Notes: a model not told the origin generated them from the sequence alone. A stretch of 64,000 nt of DNA from Bradyrhizobium sp. CB2312 (GCF_029714425.1 NZ_CP121668.1:682001-746000); one strand, 5' to 3'; counted from the first letter of the stretch, positions 26,084 to 35,918 are shown. Made by a program: numbers and translations.

Positions 26084-27097
26084 ATGAATTTCATCAAAAC
26101 TATCGTCGCTGCTGGCTTGGTCGCCGCAACGACGACGGCGGCGTTCGCTGCCGATATCACGGGCGCCGGCGCGACCTTCCCGTTCCCGATTTATTCGAAA
26201 TGGGCTGACGCCTACAAGAAGGAGACCGGCAACGGTCTGAACTATCAGTCGATCGGCTCCGGCGGCGGCATCAAGCAGATCCAGGCCAAGACCGTGACCT
26301 TCGGCGCCAGCGATGCGCCGCTCAAGGCCGAGCAGCTCGAGAAGGACGGCCTCGTGCAGTGGCCGATGGTGATGGGCGCAATCGTCCCCGTCGTCAACAT
26401 CGAGGGCGTCAAGGCCGGCGAGCTGGTGTTCGACGGCGAGACCCTCGCCAGCATCTATCTCGGCAAGATCACCAAGTGGGACGACGCCGCGATCAAGAAG
26501 CTCAATCCGAACGTGAAGCTGCCGTCGGACGCGATCACCGTGGTCCGCCGCTCGGACGGCTCGGGCACCACCTTCAACTTCACCAACTATCTCTCCAAGG
26601 CCAGCGCGGACTGGAAGAGCAAGGTCGGTGAGGGCACCGCGGTCGAGTGGCCGGTCGGCGTCGGCGCCAAGGGCAACGAAGGTGTGTCGGGCAACATCAG
26701 CCAGACCAAGAACTCGATCGGCTATGTCGAGTACGCCTATGCCAAGCAGAACAAGCTGACCTACACCGGCCTCGTCAACAAGTCCGGCAAGACGGTTCAG
26801 CCGACCGTCGAAGCCTTCCAGGCGGCCGCTTCGAACGCCGACTGGGCCAAGGCTCCCGGCTACTACGTCATCCTGACCGACCAGCCCGGCGACAAGTCCT
26901 GGCCGATCACCGCGGCGACCTTCATCCTGATGCACAAGGAGCCGGCTGATAAGGCAGCGTCGAAGGAAGCCATCAAGTTCTTCACCTGGGCGTTCAAGAA
27001 CGGCGCCAAGGCGGCCGAGGAGCTCGACTACATCCCGATGCCCGAGAGCGTCGTGAAGCTGATCGAGAAGACCTGGTCGGCTGACATCAAGAGCTAA
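26084..27097 (+). CDS. pstS: Phosphate ABC transporter substrate-binding protein PstS
   Basis: A 337-residue periplasmic phosphate-binding protein starting at MNFIKTIV (26084) after GGAG. The signal peptide ends near TAAFA, giving mature [18 protein letters not shown], the typical PstS N-terminus. The phosphate-site motifs are [27 protein letters not shown] and GNEGVSGN. It delivers phosphate to PstCA. A very stable hairpin follows the gene, which probably protects the pstS message and allows more PstS than membrane components to be made. Confidence 0.97.
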   Translation: MNFIKTIVAAGLVAATTTAAFAADITGAGATFPFPIYSKWADAYKKETGNGLNYQSIGSGGGIKQIQAKTVTFGASDAPLKAEQLEKDGLVQWPMVMGAIVPVVNIEGVKAGELVFDGETLASIYLGKITKWDDAAIKKLNPNVKLPSDAITVVRRSDGSGTTFNFTNYLSKASADWKSKVGEGTAVEWPVGVGAKGNEGVSGNISQTKNSIGYVEYAYAKQNKLTYTGLVNKSGKTVQPTVEAFQAAASNADWAKAPGYYVILTDQPGDKSWPITAATFILMHKEPADKAASKEAIKFFTWAFKNGAKAAEELDYIPMPESVVKLIEKTWSADIKS

Positions 27098-27108
27098 GCT
27101 CTCCTGTT

Positions 27109-27150
27109 CCGGACGGCGGCGCGGCTTCGAAAGCCGCGCCGCCGGTCCGG
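27109..27150 (+). other. Very stable RNA hairpin between pstS and pstC
   Basis: CCGGAC plus GGCGGCGCGGCTT pair with AAGCCGCGCCGCC plus GTCCGG, a 19-bp stem with one bulged G and a three-base loop. No run of T follows, so it is more likely an mRNA-stabilising or processing element than a terminator. Confidence 0.75.
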
Positions 27151-27220
27151 AGCTCTCGCGAACGATCGTTCTCCGGGCTGGCGTCGCAATGGCGAACCAT
27201 CCGGGGCACGAGATGGTGAT

Positions 27221-27256
27221 CTAAAAAGACGTATAGACCTAAAAAAACGTATAGTC
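27221..27256 (+). repeat. Tandem 18-bp duplication before pstC
   Basis: CTAAAAAGACGTATAGAC (27221-27238) is followed immediately by CTAAAAAAACGTATAGTC (27239-27256), differing at two positions. The AT-rich block ends 16 bases before the pstC start and could be a secondary promoter, a protein site or an AU-rich ribosome standby region. Confidence 0.7.
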
Positions 27257-27272
27257 AGTGCAGGGGATCGGC

Positions 27273-28271
27273 GTGGCAGAGATGGCTGTCGAGAGCAATG
27301 TAGTTGATGCCGCCGGACCGTATGATCGCGCCAAGGCGTTGAGCGCGTTCAAGCTCGGTGACCTCACCTTCTACTGGATCACGCGCCTCAGCGCGATCTC
27401 CGTGCTGCTGATCCTCGGCGGCATCATCGTTTCGCTGATCGTCGGTGCCTTCCCGGCGATGAAGGAATACGGCCTCTCGTTCCTGTGGACGCAGCGCTGG
27501 GCGCCGTCGGCAGATCCGCCCGTGCTCGGCGCGCTCGGCCCGATCTACGGCACGCTCGTCACCTCGTTCATCGCGATGCTGATCGCCATTCCGGTCGGAC
27601 TCGGCATCGCCATCTTCCTCACCGAGCTCTGCCCGCAATGGGCGCGCCGCCCGATCGGCATGGCGATCGAGTTGCTCGCCGGCATCCCCTCGATCATCTA
27701 CGGCATGTGGGGCTTCTTCGTGCTGGGCCCGTTCCTGGCCAACACCTTCCAGCCGTTCATGATCAAGATCTTCGACGGCATCCCAGTGCTCGGCGCGATC
27801 TTCGCGGGTCCCCCGTCCTATCTCAGCCTGTTCAACGCCTCGCTGATCCTCGCCATCATGGTGCTCCCCTTCATCACCTCGATCTCGGTCGACGTGTTCA
27901 AGACGGTGCCGCCGGTGTTGAAGGAAGCCGCCTACGGCGTCGGCTGCACCACCTGGGAGGTCGTCCGCAGCGTCGTGATCCCCTACACCCGCGTCGGCGT
28001 CATCGGCGGCGTCATGCTGGCGCTCGGCCGCGCGCTCGGCGAGACCATGGCGGTGACCTTCATCATCGGCAACTCGTTCCGCATCTCCTCGTTGATCTTC
28101 GCCCCGGGCACCACGATCTCGGCGGCGATCGCATCCGAGTTCGCCGAAAGCGACGGCCTGCACCAGTCCGGCCTGATCCTGCTCGGCCTGCTGCTGTTCG
28201 TGCTGACGTTCTTCGTGCTCGCGGCCGCGCGCTTGATGCTGCTGCGTCTCGAAAAGAAGGCGGGAAAGTAA
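27273..28271 (+). CDS. pstC: Phosphate ABC transporter permease PstC
   Basis: A 332-residue permease. GTG at 27273 is chosen because GGGG lies at the correct distance; ATG at 27282 (MAVESN) is an alternative. Six transmembrane helices are visible. The ABC-permease EAA loop reads [22 protein letters not shown] and the family motif [10 protein letters not shown] is present. It forms the membrane channel with PstA. The pstA start is one base past its stop. Confidence 0.95.
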   Translation: MAEMAVESNVVDAAGPYDRAKALSAFKLGDLTFYWITRLSAISVLLILGGIIVSLIVGAFPAMKEYGLSFLWTQRWAPSADPPVLGALGPIYGTLVTSFIAMLIAIPVGLGIAIFLTELCPQWARRPIGMAIELLAGIPSIIYGMWGFFVLGPFLANTFQPFMIKIFDGIPVLGAIFAGPPSYLSLFNASLILAIMVLPFITSISVDVFKTVPPVLKEAAYGVGCTTWEVVRSVVIPYTRVGVIGGVMLALGRALGETMAVTFIIGNSFRISSLIFAPGTTISAAIASEFAESDGLHQSGLILLGLLLFVLTFFVLAAARLMLLRLEKKAGK

Positions 28272-28272
28272 C

Positions 28273-29118
28273 ATGAACCCGATTTACGCACGCCGCCGCC
28301 GCATGGACATCGTCATCCGCGCGCTCTGCATTGCGGCCGCCGCCTTCGGCGTCACCTGGCTCGCGCTGATCCTGCTGACGCTGTTCTACAACGGCCTGAG
28401 CGGGCTCAACTTCCAGGTCTTCACCGAAAACACCCCGCCGCCCGGCTCGACCGAGGGCGGCCTGCTCAACGCCATCGTCGGCTCGGTGATCATGACGGTG
28501 CTCGGCGTCGGCATCGGCGCGCCGCTCGGCCTGTTCGCCGGCACCTATCTCGCCGAGTACGGCCGCAACGACAAGCTGACCTCGGTGATCCGTTTCATCA
28601 ACGACATCCTGCTGTCGGCGCCCTCGATCATCATCGGCCTGTTCATCTACGGCGCGGTGGTGGTGCCGATGCGCGGCTTCTCGGCGATCGCCGGCTGCCT
28701 CGCGCTCGCGGTGATCGTCATCCCGGTGGTGCTGCGCACGACCGAGGACATGCTGCTCCTGGTGCCGAACGCATTGCGCGAGGCGGCCTCCGCGCTCGGC
28801 CTGCCGCGCTCGCTGGTGATCAAGCGCATCGCCTATCGCGCCGCGCGCTCGGGCCTCATCACCGGCGTGATGCTGGCCACCGCCCGCGTCGCCGGCGAGA
28901 CCGCGCCGCTGCTCTTCACCGCGCTGTCGAACCAGTTCTTCAGCCTGAGCCTGAACAAGACGATGGCCAACCTGCCCGTGACCATCAACAACTTCGTGCA
29001 GAGCCCCTATGCCTACTGGAAGCAACTCGCCTGGAGCGGCGCCCTGCTGATCACGTTGACCGTGCTTGCCCTGAACATTGGCGCGCGCATCCTGAGCGCC
29101 GAGAGGACCGCAAAATGA
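28273..29118 (+). CDS. pstA: Phosphate ABC transporter permease PstA
   Basis: A 281-residue permease with six helices. Motifs are [17 protein letters not shown], the EAA loop [21 protein letters not shown] and [15 protein letters not shown], all typical of PstA. The ATG has GGAAAG upstream across the pstC stop, and the end overlaps pstB by ATGA. It pairs with PstC to move phosphate into the cytoplasm. Confidence 0.96.
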   Translation: MNPIYARRRRMDIVIRALCIAAAAFGVTWLALILLTLFYNGLSGLNFQVFTENTPPPGSTEGGLLNAIVGSVIMTVLGVGIGAPLGLFAGTYLAEYGRNDKLTSVIRFINDILLSAPSIIIGLFIYGAVVVPMRGFSAIAGCLALAVIVIPVVLRTTEDMLLLVPNALREAASALGLPRSLVIKRIAYRAARSGLITGVMLATARVAGETAPLLFTALSNQFFSLSLNKTMANLPVTINNFVQSPYAYWKQLAWSGALLITLTVLALNIGARILSAERTAK

Positions 29119-29933
29119 GCGATATGTCAGTTACCGTCAGTACGCCCGTTCAGCACGGCTCGCAGCCGCTGCCCGAAGCTCCGGCCAAGGTGACGGTGCG
29201 CAACCTCAACTTCTATTACGGCGAGCACCACGCGCTGAAGAACATCAACCTGACGCTCGGCACCAACCGCGTCACGGCGTTCATCGGCCCGTCGGGCTGC
29301 GGCAAGTCGACCCTGCTGCGCATCTTCAACCGGATGTACGACCTCTATCCGGGCCAGCGCGTCACCGGTCAGCTGATGCTCGACCAGACCAACATCCTCG
29401 ACCCCAAGCTGGACCTCAACCTGCTGCGCGCCCGCGTCGGCATGGTGTTCCAGAAGCCGACGCCGTTCCCGATGACGATCTACGAGAACATCGCGTTCGG
29501 CATCCGTCTCTATGAGAAGATCTCGAAATCCGAGATGGACGACCGCGTGGAGAAGGCGCTGCGCGGCGGCGCGCTCTGGAACGAGGTCAAGGACAAGCTC
29601 AACGCGTCCGGCCTGTCGCTCTCCGGCGGCCAGCAGCAGCGCCTCTGCATCGCCCGCACCGTTGCGGTGCGGCCCGAGGTGATCCTGTTCGACGAGCCCT
29701 GCTCGGCGCTCGACCCGATCTCGACCGCCAAGGTCGAGGAGCTGATCCAGGAGCTCTCCGAGAACTACACGATCGCGATCGTCACCCACAACATGCAGCA
29801 GGCGGCCCGCGTCTCCGACAAGACCGCCTTCATGTATCTCGGGGAGCTGATCGAGTTCGACGACACCAGCAAGATCTTCACGTCGCCGAGCGATCGGCGC
29901 ACGCAGGATTACATCACCGGCCGGTTCGGCTGA
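29115..29933 (+). CDS. pstB: Phosphate ABC transporter ATP-binding protein PstB
   Basis: A 272-residue ATPase. Walker A is GPSGCGKST at residues 58-66, the signature LSGGQQQR at about 164-171, Walker [13 protein letters not shown] follows, and the switch His is in IVTHNMQQA. PstB-specific runs include [12 protein letters not shown] and [19 protein letters not shown]. An N-terminal extension of about 25 residues precedes the usual PstB start. It energises PstCA and, with PhoU, conveys the phosphate signal to PhoR. Confidence 0.97.
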   Translation: MSDMSVTVSTPVQHGSQPLPEAPAKVTVRNLNFYYGEHHALKNINLTLGTNRVTAFIGPSGCGKSTLLRIFNRMYDLYPGQRVTGQLMLDQTNILDPKLDLNLLRARVGMVFQKPTPFPMTIYENIAFGIRLYEKISKSEMDDRVEKALRGGALWNEVKDKLNASGLSLSGGQQQRLCIARTVAVRPEVILFDEPCSALDPISTAKVEELIQELSENYTIAIVTHNMQQAARVSDKTAFMYLGELIEFDDTSKIFTSPSDRRTQDYITGRFG

Positions 29934-29944
29934 GGAGACGGGAT

Positions 29945-30661
29945 ATGGGTTCTGAACATACCGCAAAGGCCTTCGACACCGACCTCCAGGAGCTCACCCG
30001 CCTGGTCGCCGAGATGGGCGGCATTGCCGAGCGCATGATCGTCGATTCCGTCGACGCGCTGATCCGCCGTGACGTCGCTCTCGGCCAGCGCGTCGTCACC
30101 ACCGACGCCGACATCGACGCACTCCAGAAGAAGATCGAGGAGCGTGCCGTTCTCACCATCGCCCGGCGCCAGCCGATGGCGGTGGACCTGCGCGAGATCG
30201 TCGGCGCCATGCGCGTCGCGACCGATCTCGAGCGCATCGGCGACCTCGCCAAGAACATGGGCAAGCGCGTCGCGGCGCTGGAGACCGACTTCCATCCGCT
30301 GAAGCTGTTCCGCGGCCTCGAGCACATGACCGACCTCGTGCAGCAGCAGGTCAAGTCGGTGCTGGACGCCTACGCCGCGCACGACCTGCCGGCGGCGATG
30401 GCGGTGTGGAAGGGCGACGAGGAAGTCGACGCCATCTGCACCTCGCTGTTCCGCGAGCTCCTCACCTACATGATGGAGGATCCGCGCAACATCTCGTTCT
30501 GCATCCATCTGATGTTCTGCGCCAAGAACATCGAGCGCATCGGTGACCATGCCACCAACATCGCCGAGACCGTGTTCTACATGATCGAGGGCCAGGCGAT
30601 CACCGACAAGCGGCCGAAGGGTGACATGACGACCTTTGCCACGACGGTCCCGAATAGCTGA
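29945..30661 (+). CDS. phoU: Phosphate signalling regulator PhoU
   Basis: A 238-residue all-helical protein of two PhoU repeats, each with its metal-site helix pattern (VGAMRVATDLERIGDLAKNM around residue 90; HLMFCAKNIERIGDHATNI around 200). GAGGAG precedes the ATG. PhoU restrains phosphate uptake and keeps PhoR in its inhibitory state when phosphate is plentiful. It is in the expected place between pstB and phoB. Confidence 0.96.
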   Translation: MGSEHTAKAFDTDLQELTRLVAEMGGIAERMIVDSVDALIRRDVALGQRVVTTDADIDALQKKIEERAVLTIARRQPMAVDLREIVGAMRVATDLERIGDLAKNMGKRVAALETDFHPLKLFRGLEHMTDLVQQQVKSVLDAYAAHDLPAAMAVWKGDEEVDAICTSLFRELLTYMMEDPRNISFCIHLMFCAKNIERIGDHATNIAETVFYMIEGQAITDKRPKGDMTTFATTVPNS

Positions 30662-30683
30662 AGAGTCAAGGAGCGACGACACC

Positions 30684-31391
30684 ATGGGCGCACGCATTAT
30701 GGTGGTTGAAGACGAGGAAGCTCTCACCGAGCTGCTTCGCTACAACCTCGAAGGCGACGGCTATGACGTCGAGACGGTGATGCGCGGCGACGACGCCGAC
30801 ACCCGTCTCAAGGAGCACATCCCCGACCTGATCGTGCTCGACTGGATGCTGCCGGGCCTCTCCGGCATCGAGCTGTGCCGGCGGCTGCGCACCCGCCCGG
30901 AGACCAAGCAGCTCCCAATCATCATGCTCACCGCGCGCGGCGAGGAGAGCGAGCGGGTGCGGGGTCTTGCGACCGGCGCCGACGATTACATCGTCAAGCC
31001 GTTCTCGGTGCCGGAGCTGCTGGCGCGCGTGAAGGGCCTCCTGCGTCGCGCAAGCCCGGAGCGGCTCGCCACCGTGCTCGCCTATGGCGACATCGAGCTC
31101 GACCGCGACAAGCGCCGCGTCGCGCGCTCGGGCCGGCCGATCGATCTCGGCCCGACCGAATATCGCCTGCTGGAGTTCTTCCTCGAGCATCCCGGCCGCG
31201 TGTTCTCGCGCGAGCAGCTGCTGGACAGCGTCTGGGGCCGCGACATCTACATCGACGAACGCACCGTCGACGTGCATATCGGCCGTCTGCGCAAGCTGCT
31301 CAATCTTGGCCGCGAGCAGGACCCGATCCGCACCGTCCGCGGTGCCGGCTACGCGCTCGACGACCGCTTCGCGAAGGCGGAGCAGACGTAA
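30684..31391 (+). CDS. phoB: Phosphate regulon response regulator PhoB
   Basis: A 235-residue OmpR-type regulator. The ATG at 30684 has AAGGAG upstream; an earlier in-frame ATG inside phoU was rejected. Receiver residues are E10-D11 region (VVEDEEAL), D53 as phospho-acceptor, T83 and K105. The winged-helix DNA-binding domain (about 130-230) has RLLEFFLEHPGRVFSREQLL and DERTVDVHIGRLRKLL, typical of PhoB. It activates promoters with Pho boxes such as the one at 25967. It ends the operon, with a strong terminator 24 bp downstream. Confidence 0.97.
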   Translation: MGARIMVVEDEEALTELLRYNLEGDGYDVETVMRGDDADTRLKEHIPDLIVLDWMLPGLSGIELCRRLRTRPETKQLPIIMLTARGEESERVRGLATGADDYIVKPFSVPELLARVKGLLRRASPERLATVLAYGDIELDRDKRRVARSGRPIDLGPTEYRLLEFFLEHPGRVFSREQLLDSVWGRDIYIDERTVDVHIGRLRKLLNLGREQDPIRTVRGAGYALDDRFAKAEQT

Positions 31392-31414
31392 GTACGATTG
31401 CAAGCGTGCAAAAT

Positions 31415-31441
31415 AAAAGCGCGCCAAGTGGCGCGCTTTTT
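31415..31441. terminator. Bidirectional intrinsic terminator after phoB
   Basis: An 11-bp perfect stem (AAAAGCGCGCC / GGCGCGCTTTT) with a four-base loop AAGT, followed by T residues on the plus strand and preceded by A residues for the minus strand. It ends the pst-pho operon and can also stop transcription of gcrA from the opposite side. Confidence 0.92.
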
Positions 31442-31496
31442 ATATGTCTCGGGTCGTCCCGGCCGCGTGCCGGGACGATGTCGTTTGAAGCAGTGT

Positions 31497-32009
31497 TCAG
31501 CGCGTGCCGGGCTTTGCCGGCGCACGGCGGCGATCCGCCGCCGGCTGGTAGGCGACGCGCGAGTGCTGCGCGCAATAGGGCAGGCCGGAGAGCGCCTTGC
31601 CGCCGCAGAAGAAGAAATCCGGGCTCGAGGGATCGCCGACCGGCCAGTGGCAGGTCGCCTCGTTCAGCTCCAGCAGCGACAGCCGCTGGCTCATCGGCAC
31701 CACGTTGTCGTAGGTGACCGGCTCGGCCTCCACCTCGACCTCGAAGGCCTGCGCCAGTGCGGTATTGCCGCGCGAGATCGGACGGCTCACGCGCATCATG
31801 TGCTGCGCGGGGCGGGCCTTGCGCGGCCGGGGCGCTGCCGATGAGGGGCTCTTGGCGCGGCCGGACAGGCCGAGCCTGTGCACTTTGCCGATCACGGCAT
31901 TGCGGGTCACATTGCCGAGCTCGGCCGCGATCTGGCTGGCCGAAAGTCCGGCCTCCCAGAGCTTTTTCAGCTGCTCGACGCGATCATCGGACCAGGTCAA
32001 AACCGTCAT
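31497..32009 (-). CDS. gcrA: Cell cycle regulator GcrA
   Basis: A 170-residue GcrA protein. The N-terminal helix-turn-helix (TWSDDRVEQLKKLWEAG, then SASQIAAELGNVTRNAVIGK) is the family signature. A basic Pro/Ala/Arg linker follows, and the C-terminal sigma70-contacting domain carries C120-H121, C135, C146 and H149, which look like a zinc site. GcrA binds sigma70 and activates promoters bearing CcrM-methylated GANTC sites in alphaproteobacteria. Its own upstream region carries a dense group of GANTC sites (32090-32303). Confidence 0.95.
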   Translation of the reverse strand: MTVLTWSDDRVEQLKKLWEAGLSASQIAAELGNVTRNAVIGKVHRLGLSGRAKSPSSAAPRPRKARPAQHMMRVSRPISRGNTALAQAFEVEVEAEPVTYDNVVPMSQRLSLLELNEATCHWPVGDPSSPDFFFCGGKALSGLPYCAQHSRVAYQPAADRRRAPAKPGTR

Positions 32010-32089
32010 TGCACCCTTTCCCTCGCTGCCGGCCAGCCATCCTGGGGCCTCACAGCGAATGCCTAAGCCTTGAAAAACCCGTGCCGCCA

Positions 32090-32303
32090 GAATCCCTTAA
32101 GGCTCGCCGGGCACGCGAGGTGCGCCCGAACGTTTACGCCGGTACATGAGGACTCTTGGGATCAGAACTGCTGCACGAGATGTCGTATCTGACAGTCCAA
32201 ACGCTACAATATGGCGTGACTCGCGCGCAAGAGTCCGCCGACTCGCTTCCACATGTTCCGTGGTGAAAATCCCGCAAAATCGGCACCGCAAGACTACGGA
32301 TTC
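32090..32303. promoter_or_regulatory. Cluster of six GANTC (CcrM methylation) sites between gcrA and argD
   Basis: GANTC occurs at 32090, 32151, 32218, 32231, 32240 and 32299, all inside the 455-bp divergent gap that is otherwise without genes. The gap also holds the argD promoter and leader hairpin (32332-32399). GANTC is the target of CcrM, and methylated sites recruit GcrA, so the cluster may make gcrA (and possibly argD) expression depend on replication state. Confidence 0.65.
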
Positions 32304-32331
32304 AGCGTTTCCCGGGGCTTTCCGGGCGGCA

Positions 32332-32359
32332 TTGACACCCGTCTCACCAGGCATAAGAT
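32332..32359 (+). promoter_or_regulatory. Predicted argDF promoter
   Basis: TTGACA (32332-32337) and TAAGAT (32354-32359) are separated by 16 bp. The predicted transcription start, about 32366, coincides with the 5' base of a strong hairpin. Confidence 0.6.
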
Positions 32360-32365
32360 AGTCGC

Positions 32366-32399
32366 ACGTGCCGCCCTTAAAAGGCGGCACGTTTCGTTT
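32366..32399 (+). promoter_or_regulatory. Leader hairpin with T-rich tail before argD
   Basis: ACGTGCCGCC (32366-32375) pairs perfectly with GGCGGCACGT (32383-32392) around a seven-base loop CTTAAAA; TTTCGTTTT follows. It has the form of an intrinsic terminator or 5' protective stem and lies about 65 bp before the argD ATG. It matches no riboswitch class I know. Confidence 0.6.
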
Positions 32400-32464
32400 T
32401 CCGGGCCGGTCAATGGTGCGTTGCGCAACGCATTCAGGCCGTCCGCAACATCCAAGTGATCGTC

Positions 32465-33667
32465 ATGACCAACAGCGCCGCGCCGCATTTGCTTCCCGTT
32501 TTCGCCAGGGCCGACCTCGGTTTCGAGCGCGGCGAAGGCTGCTGGCTGATCGCGACCAATGGCGAGCGCTATCTCGATTTCACCTCGGGCGTCGCGGTGA
32601 ACGCGCTCGGCCACGCCCATCCCGCGCTCGTCAAGGCGTTGCAAGAGCAAGCGACGAAGCTGTGGCATATGTCGAACCTGTTCCAGAGCCCGGACGGCGA
32701 GAAGCTCGCCGCGCGCCTGTGCAGCGAGAGCTTTGCGGACTTCGTTTTCTTCTGCAATTCCGGCGCCGAAGCGCTGGAGGGCGTGATCAAGCTGGTCCGC
32801 CATCATCATTTCTCCAAGGGGCATCCCGAGCGCTACCGCATCATCACCTTCGAAGGCGCCTTCCACGGCCGCACGCTGGCAACGCTGGCTGCGACGGGGG
32901 CTGCAAAATATCTCGAAGGTTTTGGTCCGCCGATGGACGGTTTCGACCAGGTGCCGCATGGCGACATCGAGGCCGTGAAGAAGGCGATCGGCCCGCAGAC
33001 CGCCGGCATCCTGATCGAGCCGATCCAGGGCGAGGGCGGCGTGCGTTCGTCGCCGCCCGCCTTCCTCAAGGCGTTGCGCCAGCTCTGCGACGACAAGGGC
33101 CTGCTGCTCGCGTTCGACGAGGTGCAGACCGGCATGGGCCGTACCGGCGATCTCTTCGCTCACCGGCGCACCGGCGTGACGCCTGACGTGATGTCGCTGG
33201 CCAAAGCGCTCGGCGGCGGCTTCCCGATCGGCGCGATCCTCGCGACCGCGGAGGCGGCGGCCGGCATGGGCCCTGGCTCGCACGGCTCGACCTTCGGCGG
33301 CAATCCGCTCGCGATCTCGGCTGCGAACGCCGTTCTCGACGTCATGCTCAAGCCCGGCTTCTTCGATCACGTGCAGAAGATGTCGCTGCTGCTCAAGCAG
33401 AAGCTCGCCTCCGTGATCGATCGTCATCCCGATGTCGTCAGCGAAGTGCGCGGCGAGGGCCTCCTGATCGGCATCAAGGCCGTGGTGCCCTCCGCCGATC
33501 TCGTCGCGGCGCTGCGCAACGAAAAATTGCTCACCGTCGGCGCCGGCGACAATGTCGTGCGTTTCCTGCCGCCTCTCGTCGTCACCGAAGCCGAGATCGA
33601 GGATGGCGTCGCGCGGCTCGAGCGCGCCTGCACGGCGCTTGCCGGCAACAAGCGGGCGGCAAGCTGA
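32465..33667 (+). CDS. argD: Acetylornithine/ornithine aminotransferase ArgD
   Basis: A 400-residue class III aminotransferase. The ATG at 32465 is chosen over a GTG three codons upstream. PLP-binding K247 lies in [10 protein letters not shown], with the cofactor Asp in [16 protein letters not shown] and the phosphate-binding [11 protein letters not shown]. It converts N-acetylglutamate semialdehyde to N-acetylornithine with glutamate as donor, in arginine synthesis. The stop overlaps the argF start by one base (TGATG), coupling two consecutive branches of the pathway. Confidence 0.93.
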   Translation: MTNSAAPHLLPVFARADLGFERGEGCWLIATNGERYLDFTSGVAVNALGHAHPALVKALQEQATKLWHMSNLFQSPDGEKLAARLCSESFADFVFFCNSGAEALEGVIKLVRHHHFSKGHPERYRIITFEGAFHGRTLATLAATGAAKYLEGFGPPMDGFDQVPHGDIEAVKKAIGPQTAGILIEPIQGEGGVRSSPPAFLKALRQLCDDKGLLLAFDEVQTGMGRTGDLFAHRRTGVTPDVMSLAKALGGGFPIGAILATAEAAAGMGPGSHGSTFGGNPLAISAANAVLDVMLKPGFFDHVQKMSLLLKQKLASVIDRHPDVVSEVRGEGLLIGIKAVVPSADLVAALRNEKLLTVGAGDNVVRFLPPLVVTEAEIEDGVARLERACTALAGNKRAAS

Positions 33668-34590
33668 TGACCAGTTCACCCAAGCATTTCCTCGACATCA
33701 ACGAGCTGCCGCTGACGGAGCTCAAGCGGATGCTCGCCGCATCCTCCGCGATGAAGGCGAAGCAGAAGGCCCACCAGCCGGTGAAGCCGCTCGAAGGCAA
33801 GACGCTGGCGATGATCTTCGAGCGTCCCTCGACCCGCACCCGCGTGTCGTTCGACGTCGCCATGCGCCAGCTCGGCGGCGAGCCCATCATGCTCACCGGC
33901 GCCGAGATGCAACTCGGCCGCGGCGAGACCATCGCCGACACCGCGCGCGTGCTGTCGCGCTATGTCGACGCCATCATGATCCGCATCCTCAACCACGAGG
34001 CGCTGCTGGAGCTTGCGCAACACGCGACCGTGCCCGTCATCAACGGCCTGACGCGGCGTTCGCATCCCTGCCAGGTGATGGCCGACCTCATGACCTATGA
34101 GGAGCATCGCGGCCCGATCGAGGGCCGGACGGTGGCCTGGACCGGCGACGACAACAACGTGCTGGCCTCCTGGGCCCACGCCGCCGAGCGCTTCAAGTTC
34201 AAGCTCAATGTCGCAACGCCCCCGGAGCTCGCGCCGAAGAAGGTGATGCGCGACTGGATCAAGGCGACGAACGCGCCGATCGTGCTCGGCACCGATCCCG
34301 AGGCCGCCGTGAAGGGCGCCGACTGCGTCGTCACCGACACCTGGGTGTCGATGGGCGACAAGGAAGGCGAGCACCGTCACAACGTGCTCAAGCCCTACCA
34401 GGTCAATGCCAAGCTGATGTCGCTGGCCAAGCCCGACGCGCTGTTCATGCACTGCCTGCCGGCCCATCGCGGCGAGGAGGTCACGGACGAAGTGATCGAC
34501 GGCCCGCAATCGGTCGTGTTCGACGAGGCAGAAAATCGTCTGCATGCGCAGAAGGGCATTCTGGCCTGGTGCTTCGACGCGGTGAAGTAA
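33667..34590 (+). CDS. argF: Ornithine carbamoyltransferase
   Basis: A 307-residue anabolic ornithine transcarbamylase. Carbamoyl-phosphate-binding motifs are STRTR (about residues 56-60) and HPCQ (about 137), and the ornithine-binding [11 protein letters not shown] lies near residue 263. It makes citrulline from ornithine and carbamoyl phosphate in the cytoplasm. The length is standard and all catalytic motifs are intact. It shares a transcript with argD; a repeat element follows. Confidence 0.96.
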   Translation: MTSSPKHFLDINELPLTELKRMLAASSAMKAKQKAHQPVKPLEGKTLAMIFERPSTRTRVSFDVAMRQLGGEPIMLTGAEMQLGRGETIADTARVLSRYVDAIMIRILNHEALLELAQHATVPVINGLTRRSHPCQVMADLMTYEEHRGPIEGRTVAWTGDDNNVLASWAHAAERFKFKLNVATPPELAPKKVMRDWIKATNAPIVLGTDPEAAVKGADCVVTDTWVSMGDKEGEHRHNVLKPYQVNAKLMSLAKPDALFMHCLPAHRGEEVTDEVIDGPQSVVFDEAENRLHAQKGILAWCFDAVK

Positions 34591-34598
34591 TCTCACCT

Positions 34599-34719
34599 GT
34601 AGCCAGGATGGAGCCAACGGGTCGGCGCGAAGCGCCGCCCGATGACAGGCTCCGCGAAATCCGGGTTTGCGTCAGCAGACGGAGTGGGCCCGGATTACGC
34701 TGCGCTCCATCCGGGCTAC
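34599..34719. repeat. Intergenic repeat (GTAGCC...GGATGGAG type)
   Basis: GTAGCCAGGATGGAGC at the left is mirrored by GCTCCATCCGGGCTAC at the right, with inner arms GAAATCCGGG and CCCGGATTACGC. It is yet another Bradyrhizobium intergenic hairpin family, placed in the 292-bp argF-hslO gap. Confidence 0.7.
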
Positions 34720-34882
34720 GCGGGCTATGACGCAATCCCGTGGCCATGAGGTCCCGTGTCAACGCTTCGCGCGCCCCGGGACGACATCGAATTTGCGTTA
34801 TCGTGTGCGATCATAACTGCATCCGGAACACACCGCCTCGCGACCCTTCCATTTCACCACCTCCGACCCCAGATAAAGCGCC

Positions 34883-35890
34883 ATGGTTTTCCAATCCCCT
34901 GACATGAAAACCGGGCCTGAAGGCCCGGTTCGCGCGCCATCAGCGGTTCCGATCGATGACGCCGTGCTGCCCTACGAGGTCGACGCGCTTGACGTGCGCG
35001 GTCGCCTGGTGCGGCTTGGGCCCGCGCTCGACGAGATCCTGACCAAGCACGATTATCCGGCGCCGGTCGGCAAGCTGCTCGGCGAGGCCATCGTGCTGAC
35101 GACGCTGCTCGGCTCGGCGCTGAAATTCGAGGGCCGCTTCATCCTCCAGGCCCAGACCGACGGTCCGGTGTCGTTCCTGGTGGTGGACTACCAGGCGCCG
35201 GATCGCCTGCGCGCCTATGCGCGCTTCGATGCCGCGCGGCTCGGTGACGCCAAGGATTCCGGGACGCTGCTCGGCCGCGGTCATCTCGCCATGACCATCG
35301 ACCAGGGCCCCGACATGAGCCGCTACCAGGGCCTGGTCGCGCTCGACGGCGGTGGTTTGGAAGACGCCGCTCACGAATATTTCCTGCGCTCCGAGCAGAT
35401 CCCGACCAAGGTGCGCCTTGCTGTCGGCGAGGAGTGGCGCAGTAGCGACGGCGGTAAGCACCGCTGGCGCGCCGGCGGCATGCTGATGCAGTTTCTGCCG
35501 AAAGCGCCCGAGCGCGCGCGGCAGGCGGATTTGCATCCCGGCGATGCTCCCGAAGGCGCCGTGGTGCACAGCGTTGCCGAGGACGACGCCTGGGTCGAGG
35601 CACGCTCGCTGATAGAGACCGTCGAGGATGTCGAGCTGATCGATCCGGAGCTGTCCGGCGAGCGGCTGCTCTATCGCCTCTTCCACGAGCGCGGCGTGCG
35701 CGTGTTCAAGCCCTTGTCTCTCAAGGCGCAATGCTCCTGCTCGCGCGATGCGGTCGCGTCCATGCTGAAGAGCTTTTCGCCCGACGATCGCGCAGCGATG
35801 GTCAAGGACGACAAGGTCGTCGTGACCTGCGAGTTCTGCAGCTCGGTGTATCAGTTCACGCCGGATGAGGCGGGCGTCGAGGACGCGTAA
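34883..35890 (+). CDS. hslO: Redox-regulated chaperone Hsp33
   Basis: A 335-residue Hsp33. The zinc-binding redox switch is intact: C284-S-C286 and C316-E-F-C319 (CxC and CxxC, 29 residues apart). The N-terminal domain has LLGEAIVLTTLLGSALKFEGRF (trimmed) and QTDGPVSFLVVDY, diagnostic for the family. The protein is longer than E. coli Hsp33 by about 40 residues, mostly at the N-terminus. When the cysteines oxidise and zinc leaves, it becomes a holdase chaperone in the cytoplasm. It ends with one of the dispersed hairpin elements. Confidence 0.95.
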   Translation: MVFQSPDMKTGPEGPVRAPSAVPIDDAVLPYEVDALDVRGRLVRLGPALDEILTKHDYPAPVGKLLGEAIVLTTLLGSALKFEGRFILQAQTDGPVSFLVVDYQAPDRLRAYARFDAARLGDAKDSGTLLGRGHLAMTIDQGPDMSRYQGLVALDGGGLEDAAHEYFLRSEQIPTKVRLAVGEEWRSSDGGKHRWRAGGMLMQFLPKAPERARQADLHPGDAPEGAVVHSVAEDDAWVEARSLIETVEDVELIDPELSGERLLYRLFHERGVRVFKPLSLKAQCSCSRDAVASMLKSFSPDDRAAMVKDDKVVVTCEFCSSVYQFTPDEAGVEDA

Positions 35891-35918
35891 GCGTACTGCC
35901 GGCCAAGTGCCCGGTGCC

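Noticed and set aside
27109..27150. Strong hairpin after pstS considered as a transcription terminator
   Set aside because: No T-run follows and the remaining pst genes lack another clear strong promoter.
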